Positions 48,009 through 57,485 are shown, counted from the first letter of the stretch. The stretch is DNA of 64,000 nucleotides from JAVBWI01 sp036677445 (GCA_036677445.1 JAVBWI010000017.1:1-64000); one strand, 5' to 3'. Notes: a model not told the origin generated them from the sequence alone. Numbers and translations are program-made.

Positions 48009-49373
48009 ATGGCAATGATCAATTCCGGGGAGATTCTCGAAACCATCCGTATGATCGACCGCGAGAATCTCGACATCCGCACCATTACAATGGGTATTTC
48101 GCTGCTTGGCTGCGCTTGCGACGATATGAAGCAGCTTTGCGGCCGCGTATACGACAAGCTGTGCAGGAGCGCGCAGGATCTTGTGCGCGTGGGCCGCGAA
48201 ATCGAGGAGCAGTACGGCATCCCCATCGTCAACAAGCGCGTTTCGGTTACACCTGTTTCGCTTATCGCCGGCGGTACCGGCGCGGTGGATTATGTGCCCA
48301 TTGCGCGCGCCATGGACCGCGCGGCGCACACGCTGGGCATCAACTTTATCGGCGGGTTCTCGGCGCTGGTGCACAAGGGCGCGACGCAGAGCGACAGCAT
48401 ACTGATAAAAAGCATTCCCGAGGCGCTTAGTGAGACGGAGTTCGTCTGCTCCAGCGTGAACATCGGCACCACGCGCGCGGGCATCAATATGGACGCCGTA
48501 AAGAAAATGGGCGAAGTGATCAAAGAGACCGCGCGGCTGACCGCCAAAGCGGACGGTATAGGCGCCGCCAAGCTTGTCGCCTTCTGCAACGCCGTGGAGG
48601 ACAACCCCTTTATGGCGGGCGCGTTCCACGGCGCGGGCGAGCCGGATTGCGTCATCAACGTGGGCGTTTCCGGCCCCGGCGTAGTGAAATGCGCGCTTAC
48701 GCGGGTCGCGGGCGAGCCTTTTGATGTGGTGGCGGAAACCATCAAAAAGACTGCCTTCCGCATCACGCGGATAGGCCAGCTTGTGGCGCAGGAAGCCTCC
48801 AGACGGTTGGGCGTTCCATTCGGCATTGTGGATCTTTCGCTTGCGCCCACACCCGCCATAGGCGATTCCGTGGCGCATATCCTCACCGAAATGGGCCTTG
48901 AATACGCGGGCGCGCCCGGCACTACGGCTGCGCTGGCGCTGTTAAACGACGCCGTCAAAAAGGGCGGGGTGATGGCTTCAAGCCATGTGGGCGGGCTTTC
49001 GGGCGCGTTCATCCCCGTGAGCGAGGACGCGGGCATGATCGAGGCCGCCGAAATCGGCGCGCTGACGCTGGAAAAGCTGGAGGCCATGACCTGCGTTTGC
49101 TCCGTGGGCCTCGACATGATCGCCATCCCCGGCGACACCAGCGCCGCAACCATCTCGGGCATACTCGCGGATGAAGCCGCCATCGGCATGATCAATAATA
49201 AAACCACCGCCCTGCGCATCATCCCCGCGCCGGGCAAAAAGGCGGGGGATACCGTGGAGTTCGGCGGGCTCCTTGGCCGCGCGCCGGTCATGCCCGTGAA
49301 CCAATATTCGTGTGCGGATTTCATCGCGCGCGGCGGACGCATCCCCGCGCCGATACACAGCTTAAAAAACTAG
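48009..49373 (+). CDS. PFL family protein (UPF0210/DUF711)
   Basis: The 454-residue protein matches the UPF0210 (PFL) family throughout: ETIRMIDRENLDIRTITMGISL at the start, GGFSALVHKGAT, GEPDCVINVGVSGPGVVK, LAPTPAIGDSVAHILTEMGLE, and a C-terminal GGRIPAPIHSLKN. A related structure resembles glycyl radical enzyme folds, but no radical Gly motif is known and the function is unproved. Its fixed neighbour is the ACT-domain protein, which probably regulates it. Confidence 0.92.
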   Translation: MAMINSGEILETIRMIDRENLDIRTITMGISLLGCACDDMKQLCGRVYDKLCRSAQDLVRVGREIEEQYGIPIVNKRVSVTPVSLIAGGTGAVDYVPIARAMDRAAHTLGINFIGGFSALVHKGATQSDSILIKSIPEALSETEFVCSSVNIGTTRAGINMDAVKKMGEVIKETARLTAKADGIGAAKLVAFCNAVEDNPFMAGAFHGAGEPDCVINVGVSGPGVVKCALTRVAGEPFDVVAETIKKTAFRITRIGQLVAQEASRRLGVPFGIVDLSLAPTPAIGDSVAHILTEMGLEYAGAPGTTAALALLNDAVKKGGVMASSHVGGLSGAFIPVSEDAGMIEAAEIGALTLEKLEAMTCVCSVGLDMIAIPGDTSAATISGILADEAAIGMINNKTTALRIIPAPGKKAGDTVEFGGLLGRAPVMPVNQYSCADFIARGGRIPAPIHSLKN

Positions 49374-49847
49374 TCGCGAACATGCTGAAGCATGTCCGCG
49401 AGGGATTTCGAACAAATGCAGGCATTTGTTCGAAAGGCTTTCCACGGCCGCCTAAAAACGCTGCGGCGTTTTCCGTGCGGCGGCCGTGCAAGGTGTAAAA
49501 TGCGGCGCGCATGTCGCCGCATTTTACGATTGGATGCTTAGATGGGCCGAGCATAATTCGCTCCCGAAATACGTTACACAAAAGGGGCTGTCTCAGATGC
49601 AAAAATCCGAGACTACCTGCTTCTTGCTATGGATAATGGAAAAAAGGCAGTTCTATACCACGTATCAACTTCGAAACGGCGGAGTTAAAGCAAGCCTGTC
49701 AGCCTTCGTCCATACAATAGGCCAAACGAGTATCAAAGGGGGTGCGGGGGGCGAAGCCCGCCCGCTATTAAATAAAATGATCTTTCGTCGCCACCGCAGG
49801 TGGCGATACCATAAGAATTTCACCAACAAATATGTGTGCCGGTTATA
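49374..49847. repeat. Gene-free stretch with hairpin array and an 80-bp repeat
   Basis: Four stems occur in order: ACATGCT with AGCATGT (about 49380-49396); TCGAACAAATGC with GCATTTGTTCGA (about 49408-49433); ACGGCCGCC with GGCGGCCGT, enclosing AAAACGC/GCGTTTT (about 49444-49488); and GTAAAATGCGGCG (49495-49507) with CGCCGCATTTTAC (49515-49527), loop CGCATGT. The layout mirrors an inverted, diverged member of the R family. Bases 49737-49812 are an inverted copy of the 80-bp repeat at 40698-40775. Nothing else is identifiable. Confidence 0.65.
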
Positions 49848-51332
49848 TCAGTTATTTACACTTCTAAATTTATGCCAGTAGGGCTGCACCCGGCCGCGCA
49901 GGGCAACGTATTGCGCGTAAATATCGTCCAACGCCTCGGCGTCCCGCCGGTTTGGCAAAAAGGTATCGCCCTCGGCCGCGGCGGGTTCCAATTTGGAAGT
50001 GTAGCCCAGCCCATAGCGCACAGCCGCCGCAATGCCGGCAATACCCAGCTGCTTTTGCGCGGGGCGTTTTACCGGCACACCGATGGCGCTCGCCATCAGC
50101 GAACAAAGCAGGTTACTGTTTGCCCCGCCTCCCGCAACAAAAGCCCGGGTGTATACCGCCGGGATTTCCTGATAACAGTCCTTTAATGATAGTATAAGTG
50201 CTTCGTAGACCGCGCGCATTATTTCTGCACGGGTATGCCCGGCGGTCAAGCCGTAAAAGCCGCCGCAGGCAAATGCATCCTTGAATGGGGCGCGCTCCCC
50301 GTTTAAGTACGGGTGGCATATGAGTCCGTTGCCGCCCATGGGCGCCGTGGAAATCTGCCGCTCCAGTTCGTCAAACTTTAGTTCGGGGGCAAACATCTCC
50401 TTCGCCCAGTCAACAAAGGCGCTGCCGCAGTTCGTGGACATCATGCGCAAATAGCTGCCCGGCACAATGCCGCACAGTGTGCTGCCGCAAGGGTTGTCGT
50501 GATTCACCTGCGCCTCAGTAAGCACCGCTGCGTTGCACAGCGAGGTGCCGAACACCGAGCAGGCATCCCCCGCACGGTACGCCCCCGCGCCAAATGCGGT
50601 GGCGGCGGCATCCAGCGCGCCGGCAATCACCGGCGTGCCGCAGCGCAAGCCGGTCGCTTTCGCGGCTTCACCGGTCACACAGCCCGCGATATCGGTGGTG
50701 TGCAGGATTTCCGGCATCGTACCGGCCTTATCCCCGATGCCCAACAGGTCGAATAGTTTAAAGAAATACGCCCCCGTTTTCACGTTGACGGAGGCGGTGG
50801 ACGCAAGCGTCCGGTCGGTAAAAAGCCTGCCGGTGAGGCGGTAATTCATATAGTCGCCGCAGTGCACGCTATAAGCCGTGCGGCGGTAGCTTTCCGGTTC
50901 ATGCTCCCGCAGCCACCGCAAAACCATCGGGGGCGAGGCGGGAAACAGCGGGGTCACGTGGTTTTCTGCAAGCAGGCAATCTATTTCCCGCCTGTTTTCA
51001 AGCTCCAGCGTGCGTGCGCGGGTATCGTTCCACAAAACAGCGCGCCGCACCGGCCGCATTTCCCTGTTTAGCGGCCACAGGCCCTCGCCCACCGCCGTGA
51101 TGCCTGCGCCCTTTATCCCTGCCGCAGCGCCGGGATTGCGGTCCGTCAGCGCGCGGGAAAGCCCGCAGAATTTTTGCCAGATCTCCTCCATATCCATTTC
51201 GGACCATCCGTCATGGGGGCGGTAGACGTGGTTCGCCTCGCCCGCCAGGTCGGCTATCCTGCCGGCTTGGTCCACGATCGCGGCCTTGATCTGTGTGGTG
51301 CCGATATCCACGGCTAAAAAACAGTTCGGCAT
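49848..51332 (-). CDS. FGGY family carbohydrate kinase
   Basis: The 494-residue kinase starts FLAVDIGTTQIKAAIVD, the phosphate-1 motif of the ASKHA fold. VLWNDTRA follows near residue 100, then the catalytic Asp in GALDAAATAFGAGA and the adenosine motif VAGGGANSNLLCSLMA near the end. It belongs with xylulokinase, gluconokinase and related enzymes that phosphorylate sugars or polyols with ATP. The exact substrate is not clear. It lies 15 bp after rarD in the same transcript, with no sugar isomerase or uptake genes nearby. Confidence 0.88.
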   Translation of the reverse strand: MPNCFLAVDIGTTQIKAAIVDQAGRIADLAGEANHVYRPHDGWSEMDMEEIWQKFCGLSRALTDRNPGAAAGIKGAGITAVGEGLWPLNREMRPVRRAVLWNDTRARTLELENRREIDCLLAENHVTPLFPASPPMVLRWLREHEPESYRRTAYSVHCGDYMNYRLTGRLFTDRTLASTASVNVKTGAYFFKLFDLLGIGDKAGTMPEILHTTDIAGCVTGEAAKATGLRCGTPVIAGALDAAATAFGAGAYRAGDACSVFGTSLCNAAVLTEAQVNHDNPCGSTLCGIVPGSYLRMMSTNCGSAFVDWAKEMFAPELKFDELERQISTAPMGGNGLICHPYLNGERAPFKDAFACGGFYGLTAGHTRAEIMRAVYEALILSLKDCYQEIPAVYTRAFVAGGGANSNLLCSLMASAIGVPVKRPAQKQLGIAGIAAAVRYGLGYTSKLEPAAAEGDTFLPNRRDAEALDDIYAQYVALRGRVQPYWHKFRSVNN

Positions 51333-51347
51333 ACGTTTGCCCTTGGC

Positions 51348-52259
51348 TTACTCGGCACTTTGCGCCGCGGGCCCGGCTTTCGCCAAAGCCGCCTGCGCGC
51401 GTTCCCGCCGGTACAGGCCGATGGTGAACAGTATCAGCCCGGCGCCGATGAACGCAAAGCTCACCGCCTTGGCTGCGGAGAATGTTTCGCCCATCAGCGT
51501 CACGCCGATGATCAGCATCAGCGTGGGGCAAATATACTGCAAAAAGCCCATTGTGGTAAACGGCAGATCGTTGACGCCGCCCGAATACAACACCATCGGC
51601 GTGGCGGTGACGATGCCCGCGCCCGCCAGGAATATGAGCTGCAGCGGGGTCGCCGCCGCGAATGTCGCATGGCTTTGCGGTGCAAAAAGCAGGAACAGCA
51701 GCATGACCGGCGTCAACAGCAGCGTTTCCGCCGCCACGCTGACCAGGCCGTCCACATGCGCGAACTTCTTGAGCGTGCCATATACGGAAAAGGAGGTGGC
51801 AAGCGCCAGCGCAATATAGGGGAAGGCGCCATATTGCAGGGTGCTGAGCACCACGCCCGCGACGGCAAGCAGCAGCGCGAACAGCTCCAGCTTCCCGCAG
51901 CGCTCCTTGAATACCAATATGCCGAACAGGAATACCATCAGCGGGTTCATGTAATACCCGAGGCTCGCGTCCATCACGCGCCCCTGGCCCACCGCCCAAA
52001 TAAACAGGCCCCAGTTGACGGTAATAGTCAGCGCAGCCGGTACAAGGAATTTCATCGCCTGCCTGTCGCGCAGCACCTGAAAGAGCGCGGGCAGCCGGTG
52101 GGTCGCCGCCAGCAGCACGAGAGTGGAAACAGCGGACATTACAAAACGGCAGGCCAGTATGACGAAGGAATCAAGCCCCGTCAATACGCCCCAATACAGG
52201 GGCAGCACGCCCCAGAGCACATACCCCGCGAGCACAAGCAGCAGACTTTTCTTTTTCAT
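51348..52259 (-). CDS. rarD: RarD/EamA-type permease
   Basis: This 303-residue membrane protein has ten helices in two EamA repeats. GYVLWGVLPLYWGVL, NWGLFIWAVGQGRVMDASLGYYMNPL and YICPTLMLIIGV are characteristic of the RarD group, also called chloramphenicol-sensitive protein. These belong to the drug/metabolite transporter superfamily. The physiological substrate is unknown. It is followed closely by the FGGY kinase, which may hint at a sugar or sugar-derivative substrate (inference). Confidence 0.93.
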   Translation of the reverse strand: MKKKSLLLVLAGYVLWGVLPLYWGVLTGLDSFVILACRFVMSAVSTLVLLAATHRLPALFQVLRDRQAMKFLVPAALTITVNWGLFIWAVGQGRVMDASLGYYMNPLMVFLFGILVFKERCGKLELFALLLAVAGVVLSTLQYGAFPYIALALATSFSVYGTLKKFAHVDGLVSVAAETLLLTPVMLLFLLFAPQSHATFAAATPLQLIFLAGAGIVTATPMVLYSGGVNDLPFTTMGFLQYICPTLMLIIGVTLMGETFSAAKAVSFAFIGAGLILFTIGLYRRERAQAALAKAGPAAQSAE

Positions 52260-52366
52260 TTCTTTGTGTTCCGTCCTGATAATTTTACCTGCGTGACAAA
52301 GCGGCGCCCGTAACGCAGACGTTTTATATTACAGCTTCTACATTCTAACACAAGCGGCCGGTTTTG

Positions 52367-52375
52367 TGATATACT
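52367..52375 (+). promoter_or_regulatory. Extended -10 promoter element of murG
   Basis: TGATATACT at 52367-52375 forms an extended -10 box about 80 bases before the murG start. No good -35 box is seen at the usual distance, as is common with extended -10 promoters. Confidence 0.5.
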
Positions 52376-52455
52376 CTCTTTTGCGGAAACGATGGATTTT
52401 TGACCGCAAAGCGGCATTTTGCATATACTACAAAAGATCAGGAAAGGATTTGTCC

Positions 52456-53526
52456 ATGGACTATACGGCAATTTTTACCGGCGGCGGCTCCGCCGGACAT
52501 GTTACGCCCAATCTTGCGCTCATCCGGCAGCTTCGCACGGAGGGCTGGCATATCCATTACATCGGCACGGCCGACGGCATCGAAAGAAAGCTCATTGAGG
52601 CGGAAAAGGATATCCCGTACCATAGTATCAGCGCGGGCAAGCTGCGCAGGTATTTCAGCTTACAGAATTTTGCGGATTTCTTCCGCGTGCTGCGCGGCAT
52701 CGGCCAGGCAAAGAAGATCGTCAAAACGATAAAGCCCGACGTGGTGTTCTCCAAGGGCGGGTTCGTATCGGTACCGGTGGTCATCGGCGCGCGCGGGAAA
52801 GCCAGCATCGTGGTGCACGAATCGGATTATACGCCGGGGCTCTCCAACAAAATTGCCAACCGGTACGCCACCACCGTCTGCGTCACGTTTGAGGATACGC
52901 TCGCGCATGTAAAAGGCAAGGGCGTGTTCACCGGCACCCCCATCCGCGGCGAGCTGTACGCGGGCAACGCCATGCGCGGCCATGTCTTTACAAAGCTGGA
53001 CAACAGCAAGCCGGTATTGCTGATGATGGGCGGAAGTCAGGGTGCGCAGGCCGTGAACGACGCGCTGCGCGCGGCGCTCCCGCGGCTGCTTTCCACCTTC
53101 CATATCGTGCACCTGTGCGGCAAGGGCAAGCTGTCCGAGGAAAAAGTGCAGGAAGGCTATGTGCAATACGAATATATTTCCGAGCAGCTGCCTGATCTTT
53201 TCGCCATGGCGGATATCGTGCTTTCGCGTGCGGGCGCAAACGCCGTATTTGAGTTTTTAGCACTCAAAAAACCCGCGCTATTGATCCCGCTGCCGCGTTC
53301 GGCCAGCCGGGGCGATCAGATTTTAAATGCCAACTACTTTGCAAAAAAGGGATATGCCGCCGTGCTGGAGCAGGAGCGCCTGACGCCGGACACCCTATCC
53401 GACGCGCTGGAATCGCTCTACCGCGACCGCGCGCGCTATATCGCCGCCATGGAAGAAGCGAAAAACGCCGACGGCACGGAGGCCGTGCTGGGTGAGATAC
53501 GCCGCGCGGCGGTGAAAAAAACATGA
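52456..53526 (+). CDS. murG: UDP-GlcNAc:undecaprenyl-PP-MurNAc-pentapeptide GlcNAc transferase
   Basis: The ATG at 52456 follows AGGAAAGG and gives 356 residues. The Gly-rich first loop TGGGSAGHVTPNLALI, a second loop GGSQGAQAVNDALRA and the UDP-binding SRAGANAVFEFLALKKPALLIPLP identify MurG. The enzyme makes lipid II on the inner membrane face. Here it is separate from the usual division and wall cluster and is followed by an overlapping methyltransferase gene (ATGA). Confidence 0.95.
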   Translation: MDYTAIFTGGGSAGHVTPNLALIRQLRTEGWHIHYIGTADGIERKLIEAEKDIPYHSISAGKLRRYFSLQNFADFFRVLRGIGQAKKIVKTIKPDVVFSKGGFVSVPVVIGARGKASIVVHESDYTPGLSNKIANRYATTVCVTFEDTLAHVKGKGVFTGTPIRGELYAGNAMRGHVFTKLDNSKPVLLMMGGSQGAQAVNDALRAALPRLLSTFHIVHLCGKGKLSEEKVQEGYVQYEYISEQLPDLFAMADIVLSRAGANAVFEFLALKKPALLIPLPRSASRGDQILNANYFAKKGYAAVLEQERLTPDTLSDALESLYRDRARYIAAMEEAKNADGTEAVLGEIRRAAVKKT

Positions 53527-55013
53527 AGCGCGCCGATGCGTCCGCCTTTGACAAGGCGGAACTGGACTCGGCTCTTAGCGCGCTCGGTACAGACGGGCAA
53601 GCCGCCGCGCTAAGCGCGCTTTGCGCCGCCGCCAAGGCGAAAGCCGCGCGCGAGTATATCGACCGCACGGTTTCGCGGGACAAGCTGTACGCCGCGCTTA
53701 CCGGCGCGGACCCCAAGGCGCGCAAAAACGCCGCGCGGCTGGTTGGAGCGCTTGAAAAGCAGGCGGATGCGCCCGCGCTCATCGACGCGCTTTCGCGCGA
53801 AGGGACGCGCTTCGTGCGGCCCTCCATGATACTCGCGCTGGGCGCTTTGGGGGGCGAGGTGGCAGCGGCATATCTCTTGGCCCTGCCCGAACCGCAGGCA
53901 AACGACCCGACGGAAGAAAAGCACGCCCGCGAGGAAGCGGAGGCGTTACGCCGCGCGCGCGCGCGCTTAATGCCCGCGAAAACGCACGCCTTCACCGGCT
54001 TTACCCGCCCGCACAGCGCCATCGTGACCGCGCCCGCGGGGTTTGCGCCTCTCTTGCAGGCGGAGCTTGCGGCGCTTTCCATTGCCGCCCGCCCCGCGGG
54101 CGAGGATATGCTTTCTCTCGCGGTGCAGGATGTGAAAGCGCTCTACCGCGCGCGCTGCTTCAACGAGCTGTTGTTCCCGCTGGCCGACGGCATAGAGATG
54201 CGGCCGGAAGCGGTCGCAAAAGCCGTACGCGTGCCGCTCCTATCCCTTCTGCAAGACGCACTCGCGGGCGAGCCGCCTTACGCCTACCGCGTGGAATGCC
54301 CGGATATCCCCGACCGCGCGGCCTTCATCAGCGCCCTGGCCCATGCACTGGACGGCAACGAGCTTTTGAACAGCCCCTCGCAGTACGAGGCGGAGCTGCG
54401 CCTTAACGTACAGGAAAACGGCAACCTTCGCGCGCTGTGCAAGCTTTACGCCATTACCGACCCGCGCTTTTTGTACCGCAAGCGCGCCATCCCCGCCTCC
54501 ATGCACCCGGCGACCGCCGCCTGCGTGGCGCGGTACGCGGCGGGGTACGCAAAAAACGTCCGGCGCGTGCTGGACCCATTCTGCGGCAGCGGCACGCTGC
54601 TCATCGAATGGGCGCGCCTCAAGCCCAACTGCGAACTGACCGGCGTGGATATCGTGCGGGGTACCTTGGATATCGCAAAGGAAAACATGGAGGCTGCAGG
54701 CGTGCGCGCCGGGCTTGTGCATAAAGACAGCACCGGCTTTGTCGCCCGCGCGCCGTATGACCTTGTTTTGAGCAACCTGCCCTTTGGCAACCGTGTGGGT
54801 ACGCATAAGGAGAACGAGGCGCTGTATTTTGCGCTCTCTGAAAAGCTGACCGAGTGGCTGGCGCCCGGCGGCGTCGCCGTGCTGTACACTATGGAATATT
54901 CGCTGTTGAGCCGCTGCCTGAAAAAGCAGCCCGGTTTGAAACGGTTGGGCGAAACGCGCACCGCCGCGGGCGGCCTGCTGCCCTGGGTGTTTGTGGTGAA
55001 GCGGGAGCACTAG
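53523..55013 (+). CDS. HEAT-repeat protein fused to a Trm14/RlmL-type methyltransferase
   Basis: The 496-residue protein has three parts. Residues about 1-125 are short helical pairs of HEAT type (ALTGADPKARKNAARLVGAL, then SMILALGALGG). Residues about 160-300 begin with AIVTAPAGFAPLLQAELAAL, as in the N-terminal part of THUMP-linked RNA methyltransferases. Residues about 330-496 form the methyltransferase, with VLDPFCGSGTLLIEWA for S-adenosylmethionine and LSNLPFG as the N-L-P-F catalytic motif of guanine-N2 or adenine-N6 enzymes. The RNA target is unknown. It overlaps murG by 4 bp. The HEAT fusion is not one I know. Confidence 0.82.
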   Translation: MKRADASAFDKAELDSALSALGTDGQAAALSALCAAAKAKAAREYIDRTVSRDKLYAALTGADPKARKNAARLVGALEKQADAPALIDALSREGTRFVRPSMILALGALGGEVAAAYLLALPEPQANDPTEEKHAREEAEALRRARARLMPAKTHAFTGFTRPHSAIVTAPAGFAPLLQAELAALSIAARPAGEDMLSLAVQDVKALYRARCFNELLFPLADGIEMRPEAVAKAVRVPLLSLLQDALAGEPPYAYRVECPDIPDRAAFISALAHALDGNELLNSPSQYEAELRLNVQENGNLRALCKLYAITDPRFLYRKRAIPASMHPATAACVARYAAGYAKNVRRVLDPFCGSGTLLIEWARLKPNCELTGVDIVRGTLDIAKENMEAAGVRAGLVHKDSTGFVARAPYDLVLSNLPFGNRVGTHKENEALYFALSEKLTEWLAPGGVAVLYTMEYSLLSRCLKKQPGLKRLGETRTAAGGLLPWVFVVKREH

Positions 55014-55312
55014 ATGTTTTTACGGGGGCGCTGCCCCCGCACCCCTACTTCTTTTCTTAAAGAAAGGTGGTAATTGCCTTGCAATTACATCTATCCTTAT
55101 TGAAGTACCCGAATGTACCATTCGGGTGAAAGAAGCAAAAGATAAGTAAATAAGGCATACGGCAAGCATGCCTCTTTTACTGGCAGGAATATTTGAGTTC
55201 GTTATGAACATTATGTGAATACTTCGTCATCTTGTTGTATTGCATTTCGAAAAGTCTTATATTTATGTTAAATTATTCCATTGTTCTAAATCTATCAATC
55301 AGGGAGATTGTT
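55014..55312. other. Gap between the methyltransferase and the AT-rich gene
   Basis: Bases 55016-55068 are an inverted copy of the repeat at 23700-23755: a GGGGGCGCTGCCCCC palindrome followed by CTTCTTTTCTTAAAGAAAG. TGTACCATTCGGGT and a matching ACCCGAATGGTACA form a palindrome near 55105-55133. The last 150 bases turn AT-rich. No gene is seen. Confidence 0.5.
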
Positions 55313-55645
55313 GTGAAGAAGTTCAATGTTAGAATCATCTGGCATTCTATAAAAAACGAAATAGCGACTACCCCGCTTTATTACATTCATCATGTTATCT
55401 TTGTTACAGCATTTTTGCTTTTAGCAACACGCATCATTGGAATAATTCCTTTCAGTATATTAATATTTGTCCATGGAATTATTTGCTTTATCGCCATGAA
55501 GCTTTATCGTAATATTAATCATAAAGCCGCGGAAAGAAGTAAACTTTGGATATCTGTATCATTAAGTATACTATTTTATTTATTTCTGGATAGATATATG
55601 TTGATCAAAGAGGGAGTCCCTATTTCTTACCTTAGATGGTGGTGA
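55313..55645 (+). CDS. Small AT-rich membrane protein
   Basis: The GTG at 55313 follows CAGGGAG at suitable spacing, giving 110 residues. Three hydrophobic helices lie at about residues 25-43, 45-62 and 80-95. Basic residues at the N-terminus (KKFNVRIIW) suggest a cytoplasmic start. No family is recognised. Base composition is strikingly AT-rich compared with the surrounding GC-rich genes, pointing to recent acquisition. Confidence 0.55.
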   Translation: MKKFNVRIIWHSIKNEIATTPLYYIHHVIFVTAFLLLATRIIGIIPFSILIFVHGIICFIAMKLYRNINHKAAERSKLWISVSLSILFYLFLDRYMLIKEGVPISYLRWW

Positions 55646-55736
55646 AATTAAACTGGTATGTCCCAGTTGATACGGCGCAGCAATGCTTTATGAGAGAGCA
55701 CCATTTTTCATAGGCATGAATCTTGGACTATTACTC

Positions 55737-57227
55737 TTATTTTCCCGTTCGTTCCTTGCGGTTCAACAACCCCAGGTTTTCGCTGATGCCCTTGCCGAGC
55801 GCCGTGGCGTCGTTGGTGACGGCCTGACCCATTTTCAGCTTTTCCATATCCGAGCGTTTGACAAGGTAGCCCGTGATGCGCACCACGTCCGCATCGTTGC
55901 AGTAGAACGAAATGTAGCGCGCGCCCACAATAAACGCGCCCTTGATGATATCCAGCACGTATTCCGGGTTGTTTTTTACCGTCCGATCGAACGCGAACAG
56001 CTCGCCGCAGCCCGCCGCGCAGTGCTCGTGCATGCGCGCAAAATGACGGATCTGCGCAGTCAGCTCGATTTCTTCCCCGATGGGGATGCGCCCGCCGGGG
56101 GTGGAGCAGGTATCCTCCATTACGCCCACCTGCGCATGCAGCGCGACCTTGCCGTATCTGGGTTTATAGCGGCCGATCTCTTCCTTTAAGCGTGCCATGA
56201 TCTGCAGGCCAAACGCGTCCGCTTGGGCGCTGTGACCAAAGCGTGCTTCCGGCCGCGTGGCGTTGAGGAGCGTATTCACGCACTCCGCCAGGCCCACATA
56301 GCCGAACATGCCCACCATGTGCGCGTCGTCCTTATATACCAAATTCTCGCGGTGCAGGAACTCGTTTTCAAAATAGCCGCAATCCTCCACGATAAAGCGG
56401 CTGCGGCGGTCGATGACCTCGCACATGCCCGCCACGGCGTCGGGCAGCACGGCGTCAAGAAAATGCCCCGGCGTCTGCGCGAGCCTTGCCACCTCGTGCA
56501 AATTGAGCCGCACCAGCGTAAGGCCGGTACCGCCTATGGGCAGCGTGTTGTAGCAGCTCACCACCGCGTAATCGCCCATATCCGCGCGGTAGAGCGCGTC
56601 GTTTGCAAAGCTGGGCTTGGAGGATATGAGTCCCGTGCGGATGGCCGCAAGCGCATAGTCGTCCGGCGTATCGCCGCGGTACAACAATGACAGGTTGGGC
56701 ACCGGCCGCTGCATTTCGGCGGTCAGTTCCAGCAATATGCGCCCGGCGCGGGTATCCGCGGGGCCAAGGTTGGCGTGGAAGAATGCGTCGCCCACCGCCC
56801 GGTCCATATGCGTCAGCATCAGGCGCATCGCCTTTTTGGCCTCCGCTTCGTCCTCCACAAAGGGTTCGAGCAGGCTGTCCAGCGCCCCCGCGTACACGGG
56901 CAGGCCGTTGACGCCGGGCACGTTGTGGTATATGCATAAGAGGTTGCCTACCGCTTCCCAGATATCCCTGGGCGGGTCAAGGGAAAGGAAGCCGCTGCCC
57001 TGCCGCAGAAAGCGCGCGTAATCCGGCACGACATAGCGCGGGCGGTAAGGCGCCGCGCCCTCGAACATTTCGAATATCACCCCGCGCTGCACCAGCCGGC
57101 GCGTAGCGGGCGAGTACGCGATAGGAGCGATGCTGTTTTCCGCGGCTTTGGCCAAGGTGGTCAGCCGCTGCCGGTAGCTTAACGTCGGGTCCTTTAAAAT
57201 ACGCAGGATGCCTTCCATACTGTCCAT
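55737..57227 (-). CDS. yjjI: YjjI family glycyl radical enzyme
   Basis: The 496-residue protein resembles YjjI, a distant glycyl radical enzyme group. Near the C-terminus VVRITGYLVKRSDMEK corresponds to the RVxGY radical loop, with the Gly about 45 residues from the end. SCYNTLPIGGTGLTLVRLNL carries the Cys expected in the thiyl loop. CSTPGGRIPIGEE and Cys-rich HEHCAAGCGELF are further family features. Such enzymes act only without oxygen and need an S-adenosylmethionine activase. No activase (YjjW) gene is adjacent here. The reaction is unknown. The IclR gene lies upstream on the same strand. Confidence 0.75.
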   Translation of the reverse strand: MDSMEGILRILKDPTLSYRQRLTTLAKAAENSIAPIAYSPATRRLVQRGVIFEMFEGAAPYRPRYVVPDYARFLRQGSGFLSLDPPRDIWEAVGNLLCIYHNVPGVNGLPVYAGALDSLLEPFVEDEAEAKKAMRLMLTHMDRAVGDAFFHANLGPADTRAGRILLELTAEMQRPVPNLSLLYRGDTPDDYALAAIRTGLISSKPSFANDALYRADMGDYAVVSCYNTLPIGGTGLTLVRLNLHEVARLAQTPGHFLDAVLPDAVAGMCEVIDRRSRFIVEDCGYFENEFLHRENLVYKDDAHMVGMFGYVGLAECVNTLLNATRPEARFGHSAQADAFGLQIMARLKEEIGRYKPRYGKVALHAQVGVMEDTCSTPGGRIPIGEEIELTAQIRHFARMHEHCAAGCGELFAFDRTVKNNPEYVLDIIKGAFIVGARYISFYCNDADVVRITGYLVKRSDMEKLKMGQAVTNDATALGKGISENLGLLNRKERTGK

Positions 57228-57252
57228 AGGTGCGCTCCTTTCCTTTTAGTGG

Positions 57253-57385
57253 CCGCTTGCAAAGTCCTACGGGCTTTTGCAAGCGGGTTTTCTGTGAGTT
57301 GGAATGCCGCATTGCGGCATTTCCCCACCGATTTAACGCACATGTCGTCAAATCGGATAGAACGTGGGGAATTTCGATTCCCCAC
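57253..57385. repeat. Four-hairpin array, copy Q
   Basis: Hairpin 1: CCGCTTGCAAAG (57253-57264) with CTTTTGCAAGCGG (57274-57286). Hairpin 2: GAATGCCGCA with TGCGGCATTT (57302-57322). Hairpin 3: 57328-57338 with 57346-57356, one mismatch, loop CACATGT. Hairpin 4: GTGGGGAAT (57364-57372) with ATTCCCCAC (57377-57385). The order matches copy P at 47407-47537. It occupies the 258-bp gap between iclR and yjjI. Confidence 0.8.
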
Positions 57386-57485
57386 ACCCCAAGGAGGGGG
57401 TTTTCTCTATTCGGCGCTTGCGGGGCACTTCAACCTCCGGTATTCTATATTGCCGCAAATTATTCACGCGCAGCCACACAACGGG

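Noticed and set aside
49407..49434. Second LexA-like box at GAACAAATGC
   Set aside because: The palindrome has the wrong half-site spacing for LexA and lies in a hairpin array, not at a promoter.
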